From Astropecten irregularis (Eukaryota; Echinodermata; Asteroidea; Paxillosida; Astropectinidae): 64,000 nucleotides of DNA. Below the pieces are notes generated by a model that saw only the letters and a program-made list of their open reading frames with translations, ran no database searches and was not told the DNA's origin. A program made the position numbers and the translations under genes. Location of the stretch: the NCBI GenBank assembly GCA_963971285.1, contig OZ020248.1, positions 25,161,764 through 25,225,763 of the forward strand, given 5' to 3'. Shown here in pieces: positions 35,101 to 46,462 of the stretch (position 1 is its first letter; every line of letters begins with the position of its first letter).

Positions 35101-37659
35101 GAAATTATTATCATATTGCATTGCTGCCCAATCTAAAGTCCGACCATCTCCCAATGCACAAAAAGACTCAACACGGACTGGACATCCTTCCTTGGCGACA
35201 CGTTTTAACCTAAACTGGTAGCGACGATCACACGTAAATATTTACCCCCCTACAGAACGCTTGCAATACCCCTCGGGATGTCCACAGACAAAAGTTTTCC
35301 TCAGCCAAAAAAAAACCTCTTCAGCGAGAAGAAAAACGTCCAAAGAAGAGTTTCTCGTGTATTACCGTGTTTTTTTATTCTCATAGCAAAAAGGGACTAA
35401 GGAAGGCCATTCGGAAAATGTTTTTCAATTAGCGGGCATCTTCAGGCGACACATGCCGTCAGTTCATAACGAAAGACTGTCCGGGTACGTGGTACTTTGT
35501 TTTTACAAGACACTTATGGAGGACAGTATGCATTTGTTCGGGGGAAAACACCCCTACGTCCCCTGAAGATTCTCGATGTAATGAGTTTCTTCGAAAGCAG
35601 TGTTCATCGCGACTTCAAGAATACAAAACCAGACAAGTCAGCTATCGGACTTTCTGCAGAGATTTGCTTCAAACTATTGGTGGCAAACTGAGGGCCTACA
35701 AGCACTGGGAAGGTTCCAGCACTGTTTATCGGTAAAAATGATTGAGATTTTGTGTGACAGCAAAACCCAGCCGATATTTTAACGGTACTATGAGCGCTCA
35801 ACCACCTTTATTGGCTCATACCCAAGTCATTTAAATGAGTCGTCTGAGAGTTTGCTCCTTAACCAAATGTCATTCAAAATCATTTTTTTTTCAATAACAA
35901 ATATGAAAAAGCAACCGACGCAAATCAGTAACTATTAGTGCTTTTTCTACTGTATGGGGTGGTATTTCCTTCTCTGATCTACAAAGCATATGTGTGTATG
36001 AAAAAGTGGGAACTTGATTCAGTCCATAAATATTGTATGAAAGATAGATTGATCACCTTTTCCTTTATATTTTCTTTCTTTTGTTATAGCACAGTGCAAC
36101 TGTTCGCTTCGTGTGGGAGTTATTTTACCCCCAAGCTGTGAACCTATACAATACTGCACAGTGCGCGCTACCCTGACCTAGTCCTATGTTCGCTCCTTGA
36201 TGCATGAGCCCATTGAAAATTATTGTTATGATAAGGAAAGGACTGATTTAAAGGAGGGCTGTGCCAAAAAAAAAAAAGAATTTGGATTCCGATAAAATAG
36301 GCGCTTTTCAATATCAAGTCTTCGGCCTCAGACCGAAGCCTCAGGCCTGGCGCCAATCCCATAGTTGGAGAGTCACCGGTCAACTAAGTGGCAATATAAC
36401 CTTGATAAACAATTATATTTCGATGATCATTTTGTAATCTAAACGTTATCACCAACGAACAAGGATTCGAGCAATACAAGCTGATGAATTTCCGAGACAT
36501 AGCTATATATAGCTTCGACTCAAACTCAAGTTGCCATGGAAATAAGAGAATCAATACCATCTTTTCATTGATGTTGCTGCCTTTCAAATCGATTCATATG
36601 AAAGTTGAAAAAGGGGGCAAACGAACGGCCATGTTCACAGATCACCATAGTAACTTGTGGTTTTATCTAGAATCTCTTGAGCTACCTCTCATAACGGACG
36701 GAGGCTTGTCTGGAAATTGTTTCACGTTGGGGAACTCGAGTTCAAATAGTTATATGATAATAATTTCGCTCTGTAAGTATAAATTCAGACCTGAAAAGAT
36801 AGAAGTTCGTACAGGTGAATGACCGAGCGAGACTTCTGCAAATTAGTCAATTTTTTTTCCGATAGTAAATGTTTCTACCGATGGAATGATGAATAAATTA
36901 ACACCCAACCAAATCCAGCGTGACTGTGAAACCCAAACGTGCTCGTGAAGTGTCCAGCCGGAGTCGGTCATTGGCTCTGCTTTTGAGAATTGTCTCCCAC
37001 ACAGCATGTGATAGGAATGGTTCATCAAAAATTAACATGGACGGTAACTTCACAGAATACTGTCCAAAAATTCACCAAGAAAGGTATCAAATATTGATGA
37101 ACTGTCGCAGCGTACGCTCTCAGTTTCACAAAGGACTTATAGAGTTTACATACAAGTTATGTCCACCATACATTCTCTCTAACAATGTATGCTTAGTGTC
37201 TTATTAAGGGGAGTATACACGTTAGCATGGATACGATCGATAGGATTTAGATTGTTAACAGTGGGCCTTCACAATACGCAACAACGGAAATTCAACATAT
37301 TCAATTAATCATGGGTTGTGTCTGACTGGCTGAGAAGAAAGTTGGGTCTTGGAAAGATGGTATGTCCAAAAACCAAAGTGAGATTTTAAATAGAAAGGTT
37401 AGACGAAAGGGCTTATATTGCTCAACTTATAGAGATTTATAAACCAAAAACATTTTGACTGATAGCGAAATATTTTACAACTAAATTAGTTGTAAATCAA
37501 TTTTAATGCCAAATAGCGCTCTGAAATTATCATGAGAAAGTTCAGTGGCTTCGTTCTTAGTCCTATATAACACTTTCTTCCTCACAATTATTCGCATGCG
37601 CTACATAATAAAAAGGTTTCTAAAACTTTCTAAAGACAATATCTTTACCCGTTTCGATC
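35101..37659. other. intergenic, nothing supported
   Basis: Several open frames of 60-112 codons occur (for example 36484-36822, +), but none has recognisable domains, splice signals or raised GC. Confidence 0.35.
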
Positions 37660-37740
37660 GTAGCTGGAACTTTCTCAAAGGCTTTGAGAAAGATCCTACT
37701 AGGATCGAAACGTGTCAGTCCCTCCTAACTCTAAGCATTT
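37660..37740. repeat. dispersed repeat, copy with palindromic AAAGATCCTACTAGGATC core
   Basis: CTTTCTCAAAGGCTTTGAGAAAG forms one stem, GATCC-TACTA-GGATC a second, then GAAACGTGTCAG. It is related to 23785-23835 and 39362-39418. Confidence 0.65.
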
Positions 37741-39361
37741 TGTTATATTTCAGGTCATTTTGGCTGACGAGCAGTTTATTACTTGTATTGATAATATCTT
37801 TTAAAAGTTTTATAAGAAAACAGTCGAAAACACAAAGTTTTCGTTCATCTTCCATCACCGAGATCTATGTTCTCATATATAGCTCTGTCCTTGTTGACAA
37901 CGGTTCAATTGGTTTGATCTAGGTCATTTTTTTTAAACAGGAAATTGGCCGTCAGTGTATAATGGAGATAGAGATTAGTTATACAACTAAAAAAATCGTC
38001 ACAATTAATACTATTAAATATTACGGCTGAATTTCGTCCAACTTCAATAGTTGGTTATTTGATAGGTAAGCAAAACGGTCTTGATTCAAAATCAAATACT
38101 GATATTCCATGTTTTATATAAAGGGAACACATAATACTTACAGGTTGTACCTTACGTATGTCCTTCCAACATCGTTACTAGAGTTCCACCATGTTCTCAC
38201 GACACAATTTCGCATAGTTCCTCATGTTTCCACGTCAGCCGAATAGAAGGTAAAAATCTTCAAGACAATGTTCCAGATTTGCGTTTAGTACCCCGTCTGT
38301 AAACTAACTTGATACTGAAGTTTATAAGCTTCGAGTATGTGTACACAAGTTTGTTTGGGTAGTGGGAGTCCCACTCACTGTGAAGTTGTCGTTTTTAACA
38401 ACAAAAAAGTGAATGGAGCGACCGATGTGGAAGGACTGAAGCCCTGTGTCCTTTCACTAGGATTGTAACCCGTAACCCCGATCAATGGCGCTTTTCTTCA
38501 CCCATAACCACGTTGACAAGGCCCTCGTTTTGTTCCTTCTGCACCCCTAAGAGTTTTAACGCATGCGTGGTTCTGGCCACCGTCGCCATGACCACATGAA
38601 TTTTCAGCGACGACTGGAAAAGATCGATCATTTTATGCCACGGGGGTCGCGTCCGGGGGTAGGGTTTTTTTGTTGTGTGTTTGTCGGATCACTACTTCAT
38701 GAAGTTTTCAACAGTGAATTCAATGATTCACTGTTTGCTTTGATGCTTTCGGTGCGGTGTTACGGTGGGTGGGAACGTGACAAGGGAGCGTGTTTCACTC
38801 CGTCTAGCCTACCGTAGAATTGGCTGAATGACCCGCAGACTCTTAGGGGGATTACAAGCTCAGCCGTCTCCTCCGGGAGTCCCTTTTTTTTTTTACTTTC
38901 TCAGGAAGGCAAACAGACTCATCCCAGAACTTAATCCGTCTCAGATCATCTCAGCACGTATTAACCATATCCACGCAGTGGCAGCAGTGCATGGGGATTA
39001 GGGAAATCCAATCAACAAATCACTGATTCGATATTTCGGGGTTCAGAGGGGGAGTAAAAAATTGCAAAGAAAAAACATGTCTGTGTATTTGGCGTGGTTG
39101 ACACGTTTTTTTTATTTCAGAGTGTATTTATGGTTATTTCACGTCGCAATCATACCCCGTTGTGCCTTTATTAGTAACGGAATTAGCCTTGACTAAAAAC
39201 CAAAGTTTGAACAACTTTTGATCAACATTTTGAGGCTACTCAGTATTGTAGAAAACTTATAATCAACAAGCGGTGTTATATTATTATAATTATGCACAAT
39301 GCACACTGGGCCGACTTTTCAATCGTTAAAAAGGATAAGAGCAGTGACAAGACTTCGGAAG
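37741..39361. other. intergenic, nothing recognised
   Basis: No gene or repeat family is assigned. Confidence 0.35.
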
Positions 39362-39418
39362 TTTTGAGAAAGATCGTACCGGGGTCGAAACGTCAGACCC
39401 TCCGAACTCCTTTGCATT
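39362..39418. repeat. dispersed repeat, third copy of the GAAACG family
   Basis: TTTTGAGAAAGATCGTACCG then GGGTCGAAACGTCAGACCCT, followed by a GCATTTTT tail as in the other copies. Confidence 0.55.
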
Positions 39419-39439
39419 TTTTAATAGGCCTTATTTATT

Positions 39440-39692
39440 CCATGGACCAATTTCATGGAGCTGCTCATTAAGCACAACAATTTGCTTAGCACAAAAATGT
39501 CTTGCCCAATAAAACAAACCACCGCTAAAAATTTCATTTGATATTTATGGTCAGCAAACAACAGCCAAAGAACAATCACCACCGATACATAACATATGGA
39601 CATTTTATTGTTAACCCTGTTTTATCAAGACAGAAATGTCATGCTTAGCAATTTTTTGTGCTAAGCAGCGCCGTGAAATTTGCCCCTGGTCG
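39440..39692. repeat. GGGGCCAATTTCAT-family element (inverted core)
   Basis: CCAATTTCATGGAGCTGCTC on the left pairs with GCTAAGCAGCGCCGTGAAAT on the right. The core is the reverse complement of that in 30549-30798. Confidence 0.75.
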
Positions 39693-40236
39693 CTATTTTG
39701 GCGCAATGTTTTTAACAAACAAAAATGCGGTTTTCATGGCAATTTGGCCTCAACGAGACTAAAATCATCTCATCTTTGAGGTAAAGTCGCTATTAAGGAG
39801 AATTTCGTTTAGCTGGCGATGAGAATTGGCGAGATATCTTGGAAGAAGATAAAAGATAGAATAGAGTGAAACATCGATCCACTGGCAGACGGTGGCCAAG
39901 CCATGTCTCAATGAAGGACGCCACCACGCGACAAAAAAGAAACAGTCAGACAATAAAAACATCATGCCAAGGGCTACACGTAAAGAACAAAATGATGCTT
40001 GGCAAAAGGAATCATGGCATTCCAAAGGAAAATCATTATATCATAAGGTTGAGGAAGTCATTCAGCTGGTAACAGACTTCCCAAAGTATGACAAAACGGT
40101 CTGACGGTGGTGAGACTAGAAACAAGCAAGAGGCAAGTTGTGGAACTAAATCCACTTATGGGCAACTTAATGAGCATGCCACACATAATGCACAAAACAA
40201 ACAATGAGGCAAAAGGGCCTAGCCATTCCCTGAAGG
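39693..40236. other. intergenic; two overlapping 70-codon frames of doubtful status
   Basis: Frames at 39866-40072 and 39892-40104 are Lys/Arg-rich. The second ends VEEVIQLVTDFPKYDKTV, which looks somewhat protein-like. I cannot assign it and see no matching splice sites. Confidence 0.3.
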
Positions 40237-40578
40237 CAGGCGCGGATCTAGAGTCAACATTTTTTTTGGGGGGGGGGGGGGGGGGGGGGGGGCTAGAAGA
40301 GCCATTATTTTTTTTGGGGGGGGAGGGGGGGCTAGAAGACCCAATATTTTGGGTTCTTCTAACACTTGCTTCTGCTATGTCTTATTAGGGGTCGAAAAAC
40401 ATGCACATTATAGCCCACTTAACGTGTTTTTTATGTAATTGGCGCTTAATAAGTGAAAAAAATCCAGCATTTTCAAGAATTTTTTTTTTCACATGCATTT
40501 TTTGGGGGGGGCTAGACTAAATTTTTGGGGGGCTACAGCCCCCCTAGCATCCCCCGTAGAACCGCGCCTGCCTGAAGG
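40229..40578. mobile_element. hAT-type MITE with 8-bp target duplication
   Basis: The element at 40237-40570 has ends CAGGCGCGGATCTAGAG and ...GAACCGCGCCTG. It is flanked by CCTGAAGG on both sides (40229-40236 and 40571-40578). The interior carries long G runs (for example about 40269-40292) and repeated GGGGGGCTAGA units. Confidence 0.9.
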
Positions 40579-41948
40579 GCTTAAAACAAGGGTGCCCAGT
40601 GAAAACCTGCTCCAACCTTCATTAAATTGAATAGGCACAAACGCATTGATTTGACTGCAAAGAACTGGGGATATTAGAAACTACGCTCAAGTCAAGTCGC
40701 TAGTCATCTGGGGCAGATTATGGGAATTAGACAAGCAATTCTAGCATTTCGCCAAAAGCAGCTTGTACAACTCGTGTGCGCAAACTCCACAGCCGGACGA
40801 AATAACTTCCCTGGGGACATACAATTTAGTCCTCTCGCCTCCCTGATCAACTCGTAGAGAAATAACTCCTTTGCAGGTTCATGAAGTTCGCCAGAAGAAG
40901 GTGCGAGAATCTTGTGCAGCGGAGAGAGAAGCTAGTGCGCCGGCAAAAATGAACCCGAACGTCGCTTTCATAGCGTTTCGTATACGCCAAGCCGTCCTAC
41001 GATCCGCGCAAGTAGGCCGACATCTTGTACAGATTTAATACCGCATAAGTCGGTTGACTGAAGGCTGGTTAGCAGGGTAAAAACCAAAGTAAACAAGTTG
41101 ACGAACGAACGAATAAGTAAACTCGTATACGTCTGCAAAAAAAAAAAAAACCGGGACGTAAGCACAGGGACCTCACATGCTGAGCAAGATTTCTCGACCC
41201 TTTGCCCAAATGTCGGTTGCTGTGCCTTTAAAGAGCAAGTCTTAGGAGACAATAAGCAAGTTCTTGACCTGCTCACAAAAGCCGTAGCTGCGCAAGCGTC
41301 GCTAAGTTCGGTGACGTCATCAATGACGCAATCGGATGACATAAAACCCCCTTTACTTGTAACATTAAAAGAAAATGAACACAAACCAAATCTCAGTTTA
41401 GTTAAAATAACTGACATTCTTAATAACTGAAAACATAACTGAAAACTGAACAAAAATAAGGAACCGGTTAATTATTTTCCTCGGGAAATGTTGTCAATGC
41501 CATTGTACAAGAATCACCTTGACGACAAAGAAAACTTGTATCATTTCATGGCATGCAAGATTGTGCTTTTTTTCATTGCATTTTCCAATGTCTCATTAGG
41601 CCACGTCACATATGGCACTTGGAACAAGCAAATGCACATACTGCATGTAAAAAGAAAACTTCAGTATTACAAACTTGGGCATTTCACTGTTCCAATGAGA
41701 AAAATGTATAAAATTGTAAAATAACATGTTAAAATTCCTTGAAGACTGCCTGGAACTGACGGCCAGCAAACTGGGACCTGTTTTCTCCATGTCAGACTCG
41801 GCCATTGCCTGTGACACTCATGGAACAGAGAACTGCGACATTATTCCGGGACACACGCCACACCTTGAAGTTGGTGACCTTTGGCATCAAGCAGGCTCAA
41901 GCAGGTGATGGACTTACCGGCAGATTATCATTATGCTGTGATCAGTCT
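40579..41948. other. intergenic, nothing supported
   Basis: Opposed open frames at 40968-41453 (-) and 41098-41430 (+) overlap each other, and neither shows a known domain. A 60-codon + frame at 41726-41908 is also unassigned. Confidence 0.3.
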
Positions 41949-42247
41949 AGGGCCCAATTTCATGGAATCCGTTTTACCGTAAGCAAAGATTCTCCACTTA
42001 CGAAAGCAGACTGTTTTTGCTTACCGTTAGCGTTTTTCACAAGTAGTGAGTTTTTGTTTTTGCCTGGCCAAACGAGGGCTTTCTGCAGAATGCATACGAC
42101 AGCGCATTAGCAGAAAATAATCACGGTTAGCCTAGAAATTCTTCACTAATCGAAAGTCTTGCTTACAGATTCTATGAAATTGATTTCATGCGTAGCAGTG
42201 CCCGTTAGCACAAAAATGGGCCGTAACGGATTCCATTAAATCGGGCC
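41949..42247. repeat. GGGCCCAATTTCAT-family element, different core
   Basis: GGGCCCAATTTCATGGAATC then CGTTTTACCGTAAGC on the left pairs with CCGTAACGGATTCCATTAAA then TCGGGCC on the right. It shares the terminal motif with 30549 and 51787 but not the interior. Confidence 0.7.
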
Positions 42248-42704
42248 TTGGGTCTTCAGAGCCCAGACATCAACCAAATCTTTCAACCCCTTCTAATTAT
42301 GCAGGGCTCAGATGATCCTCAAAAATAAAGAACAGTTTCTTAAACTACGTTTTAAAGAAAATCGGAAATCTCTTAAGCTCTTTGACGTTTTGTGTCTTAA
42401 GTGGTTCACCCATGCCATCAACTTATTCGAGTGAGTAAACAGGCTGAACCAAGCAACTTTGCTTGAATGAGAGTACACTACATATATACAAGAAACTTAG
42501 GAAGACCCAATGAGGGACAAGTATTTCAAGGCCAACTGTGTTAACATGTAGGTCCCCAAACTACGTACAGTATTTACATTTTAATCATAAGAGCTTAGCT
42601 AGGCCTAGGCACCCCATTTCAAACGGCTGAGGTGCTTTTGCTTCTCAGTACTGAAAGGTTGGGGTCTTGGTCTCCAGTCATCTCAATTGCTCTTGGGTCT
42701 TCAA

Positions 42705-42904
42705 AGTTCTCAATTGGTCAAGTTGAATCAGTTGGTCAGTGGAGTCTCCTTGTAGGTTCTCAATCGGTCAAGTACAATCAGTTGGTCAATGGTGTCTCCT
42801 TGTAGGTTCTCAATCGGTCAAGTACAATCAGTTGGTCAGTGGTGTCTCCTTGTAGGTTCTCAATCGGTCAAGTACAATCAGTTGGTCAGTGGTGTCTACC
42901 TGTA
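42705..42904. repeat. 50-bp minisatellite, four units, at the PHF5A 3' end
   Basis: Units start at 42705, 42755, 42805 and 42855 (GTTCTCAATCGGTCAAGTAC, then AATCAGTTGGTCA.TGGTGTC and TCCTTGTA). The last three are nearly identical and the first is diverged. The array ends five bases before the PHF5A stop codon (42910-42912, - strand), so it forms the start of that gene's 3' untranslated region. Confidence 0.9.
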
Positions 42905-42909
42905 TGATG

Positions 42910-42999
42910 TCATCTCTTCTTGAAGCCATACTTCTTCCGCTCGTAGAACAGGTCCGTCTTGGAGCTGCCAAGGTTGACGATTTTCGGGCAGCCATCTCT
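42910..42999 (-). CDS. PHF5A: PHF5A exon 3 (C-terminal 29 residues and stop)
   Basis: Read on the - strand after a TATCACACAG acceptor, it encodes [20 protein letters not shown] then RKKYGFKKR and TGA. This is the invariant C-terminal tail of PHF5A/SF3b14b, joined in phase 0 after ...CTIQEKD of exon 2. Confidence 0.97.
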
Positions 43000-43175
43000 C
43001 TGTGTGATAAAAGAAAAATGGGTATATTATTATTATTATTATCAATTTCCCTGAATGCAAACCGACTTTAAAAAGCCCTGCTTGATGTGTTCCACTATTA
43101 TATTCATATAATAAATTGACTTTGTGTTACATATAATCATTCTTGTCTTGCTGAGCATAACATTCACAAGTAGTT

Positions 43176-43503
43176 TTGGTAATATCATACTTTGGTTTTT
43201 ATCACAGAAATACAGATTCATACAGTAACAGTGATCTGTGAAAATATCAGTCCCATACGGTGCCCACTTTTTGAGAAAACAATGAAAAACGGCCACAGTA
43301 TTTCTTAAGTCTTTTCTCTTTTATTTTATATCTTTTAAAAGATCAAAAAGATTTTCGGTCATTTCTGGATAAATACACCATTTCAGGTGGAAAAATTTAA
43401 CGGTAGGTTTCTACAAGCATCATCTTCATACCCTGAAAATTATACGCAAATCTGTGAACATTTCTGCTTTGGTCTCTTACCAAAGTATGATACTACCTTT
43501 AAG
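43176..43503. repeat. MITE-C, reference copy (PHF5A intron 2)
   Basis: It starts TTGGTAATATCATACTTTGG and ends with the inverse ACCAAAGTATGATACTACCT. It is 330 bp and non-coding. It lies between PHF5A exons 3 and 2. Confidence 0.8.
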
Positions 43504-43741
43504 CAAATGTTGGTGCTTAAGCAGCTCTATGATATTGGCCGCTTGCCTTCGAGACATTAAGAATTTTTAAAAATTTACCTTTTTGTAAAACAGGGAACCC
43601 ATTACCCCAAGTTTTCATACATTTGGGTGGATGACACTTTCAAAGGGTGCATAGTTGCTGGATTCAGACGTGGAGTTTTTACAGTGTCTTTGCTTTTTCA
43701 ACCCCAAGAGCTGCTAGAATTTTCCGGACTACGGTACTTAC

Positions 43742-43932
43742 GTCCTTCTCCTGAATGGTACACTCCTTGCAATAGTAAGCGTCAGACACCCCAGGCCCTC
43801 CACAGATTACACAGCGACCTTGATACGAGCCATAGTTGCACTCATCACATATACGCACCAACGTACAGGGACGCACGTAAGAGTCGCAGATCACACACTT
43901 CCCGTCGCACTTTTCACAAAGTCGGCCGATAG
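43742..43932 (-). CDS. PHF5A: PHF5A exon 2
   Basis: It encodes the zinc-binding core from [20 protein letters not shown] through [20 protein letters not shown] to CTIQEKD. PHF5A is a small subunit of the SF3b complex of U2 snRNP. With SF3B1 it forms the pocket that holds the branch-point adenosine during pre-mRNA splicing in the nucleus. All the CxxC pairs of the family are present. The exon runs from TTGGCAG|CT (acceptor) to GAC|GTAAGT (donor). The three coding exons sum to 333 bases, exactly the 110 residues plus stop of animal PHF5A. A hAT-type element begins 20 bases upstream of the acceptor (43953-44821), leaving only the pyrimidine tract and one copy of the target duplication between them. 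Confidence 0.98.
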
Positions 43933-43944
43933 CTGCCAAGAGAA

Positions 43945-44829
43945 GAAGCAATTAGTGCTGTGCATCAAAAACGGATTCACGGGCTCCCGCTTAAAATCTT
44001 GCCATCCGGTTTCAAAATTTCAAAAACGGAATACGAGACCAACATTTTAAAAAGTAGACTGACGTTTGCCCAATAAATAAACAACCCCAAAAGTGTATAC
44101 TGTATAATACATACTTGAATTTCAGTCGTTTTGGGTCCATTTTGCCAAGCAGAAACAAACTTTTCGCAAACTTGATTAAACAAATATTGCGAACAGCCTT
44201 CCGAACGCGACGATCGCTCGAAAGAAGACGTAAACATATCGCGTACGATGCATCATGCACACTGCATGCACACCACGTGGCCGCATGGCCCGGCCCATGC
44301 AGCAGCAGAATTGCATCCAGAAAATTCCACGATGTCTATCTGCGCCGCACCATTCAAAGCATACGTTGTACACCAGTACACAGTCGCCAATTCGCAATCA
44401 GGCCGGAAGTGCAAGCCTACATGTCGTACGTACAACGTGTGTATTTGGTGCATGCATTCAAGTTGCGCTCGGTACCGTGGATTTCGGCCTGCTCCATCCA
44501 ATGCAGATTTTTCGGTAAGAAATGTGACATGTCACGCTGAGCAAGTTATGAAAGATTCTGACTGAATATTCTGTAAGGTTGCCGGCACCAAATCATCGCA
44601 AGATTCCCAAACACGCACGTAGATCGAGACCAGAAACTGAATGTATACGTCGGCGCAACGATCGTTGTAGCATGTTTTACACACTCCTACATACAGCGCT
44701 ATTTATCGACACGTGCGTAATATAGCGCTATCATTCATTTTTATGAATCGGAGCTCGGGCAACCGCTAATTTTTTCAAAGCGTTTTCCGGTTTTCAAAAG
44801 CTCCGAAAATGCACAGCACTAGAAGCAAT
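43945..44829. mobile_element. non-autonomous hAT-type element with 8-bp target duplication, PHF5A intron 1
   Basis: The element at 43953-44821 (869 bp) has ends TAGTGCTGTGCAT and ATGCACAGCACTA. It is flanked by GAAGCAAT at 43945-43952 and 44822-44829. The interior has many small overlapping frames but no transposase-like protein. Confidence 0.92.
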
Positions 44830-44904
44830 CAAGGAAAAAGCAATGATTAGGTTGTGAATAAAATGATGGATTTCTCATCTCATACAATGCATTTTGCTGA
44901 TAAC

Positions 44905-45685
44905 TGGACAAGTGGTTCCCAAAACTATCAAGGAAAGGAAACCAACCTTTTAAGGTTTGCATCGTCGTTACCATTTTACCCCATAATTTCCCTCACAAAT
45001 CAAAGCCCTGTCCTCGTTCAAGTTTCAACAAATGTAACCTTGCTAAATATTGAAGCGGTCACACTAATCAAAGTCAACTCTTTTTTCTCGGCGTCAACTT
45101 CAGACAGAGGCGTCAACTCGGCGTCAACTCATACCAAATTATATTCTACAATGAAAATATGCATACAGTAATTCAATAAGTAGTATAAGAGAGAATTTGC
45201 ATTGGTTTCAGATTATATCTCATCTAGGAAAGGGAGATTTTTCCCTCGAAAAATTCACCTTAAGCAACAAATCCGGAGGCCGCCATCTTGCCATTTACAG
45301 CACATGGACGATACCATTCATGCATGGGTGTGCAAGTGTTGCCTTGGACAACAGGGGGCGCCTTTCTGCAGAGTTAATTAATTTAATTTTTATTTTTTTT
45401 GAGGGAAAAATCTCCCTTTCCTAGATGAGATATAACCTGAAACCAATGCAAATTCTCTCTTATACTACTAATTGAATTACTGTATGCATATTTTCAATGT
45501 AGAATATAATTTGGTATGAGTTGACGCCGAGTTGACGCCTCTGTCTGAAGTTGACGCCGAAAAAAAAGAATTGACTTTGATTAGTGTGACCCAATATTGA
45601 AGTGGACACTGCGAACGTATTTTGGTAAGCCTCTTTACAAAAAGTTGCTTTCCTTTCCTTTATAGTTTTGGGAACCACTTGTCCA
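44905..45685. repeat. long inverted repeat (foldback element), arms about 280-340 bp
   Basis: TGGACAAGTGGTTCCCAAAA at 44905 is matched by its inverse ending at 45685. Further paired blocks include the TTGACGCC.. triplicate (GGCGTCAACT on the left, AGTTGACGCC on the right), ACTGTATGCATATTTTC, AATTTGCATTGGTTTC and CTAGGAAAGGGAGATTTTTC. About 155 bp of unpaired centre (45250-45400) separates the arms. No coding frame is present. It is intronic in PHF5A. Confidence 0.9.
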
Positions 45686-45827
45686 CAGACACTATAACTT
45701 CAGTCCTCCGGCTGTTTTCAAAGTCTATGGGGTCATTCATAGCACTCATGTACATTTTAAGTATAAATTCAAAACAATTTAATAATACTCAGTCCCACAT
45801 GTTTTCTCTTCTTACCAAAGTATGATA

Positions 45828-46462
45828 GGCCTGTTGCAACCTTGGAATCGTCGGATTTGCAAATCCGGTGCGACGAAACTAGGAATCCTAGTTTCGTTGA
45901 CGGATTTTCAAATCCGTTGTTGTGTTCAGAGATATTCGTGGTCAGGTTAAATAAAAAGGCATTATTTTCAGTATATTGGTTTATTTAGTTGTTGTTTATT
46001 AGATTTGTGACAAAAAGCAACCTGGGTTTAATACCTAGGTGGACAGCGAGGCTAAAAACACGTCCGAGTCGCCCATGGCCCACGTTCACGTCCGTTCACG
46101 TTCATTCCGCTAACGTTCATTCTGTTAGCGCTATTAAATACCATCTTTAATAGACTGGGTCCCAGTTAAAAGTGTGAGGTTTGGGGCACCGGTCATGGAG
46201 TTAAATATTTTTTAAAAATCTATGGGCACCAGTCGCGGTGCACGTGCAGCATGCACTGCACGCTGCATTGGTCTAAACTTCTCGCTGCCACCGATCCGAG
46301 GCAGCGCTGAACTTAGTTTTTGTCTTCTTACTAAAAAAATGTGGGGACTGGCAACGAGTCCACTTAACAGATTTGCAAATTCGGTACCGAAATTAGGAAT
46401 CGGATGATAGAGGGCGTTTATGATCTAGTTTCGTCGAATTCGTAGATTCGTTGCAACAGGCC
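45828..46462. mobile_element. TA-flanked inverted-repeat element nested in a MITE-C remnant
   Basis: The ends are GGCCTGTTGCAAC and GTTGCAACAGGCC, with TA on each side. To the left is CTTACCAAAGTATGATA and to the right TACTACCTTTAA. Together these make the usual MITE-C end (compare 43480-43503) with its TA duplicated. The inner part shows further CAAATCCG/CGGATTTG palindromes. A TA target suggests a Tc1/mariner-like origin. Confidence 0.8.

Noticed and set aside
37660..37740. Active hammerhead ribozyme
   Set aside because: The GAAAC box is present, but the CUGANGA core is not, so I list only a structural resemblance.
40968..41453. 161-codon - strand frame and its 110-codon + strand counterpart
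   Set aside because: They overlap head-on, neither has a recognisable domain, and the region contains a poly-A tract that produces the Phe/Lys runs.
43953..44821. Overlapping frames of 70-141 codons inside the hAT element of PHF5A intron 1
   Set aside because: Five or more frames overlap on both strands and none resembles a transposase.
46222..46407. 61-codon + frame with GC-rich start near 46230
   Set aside because: It lies within the TA-flanked transposon, and the GC-rich part is a palindromic CACGTGCAGCATGCACTGCA stretch.
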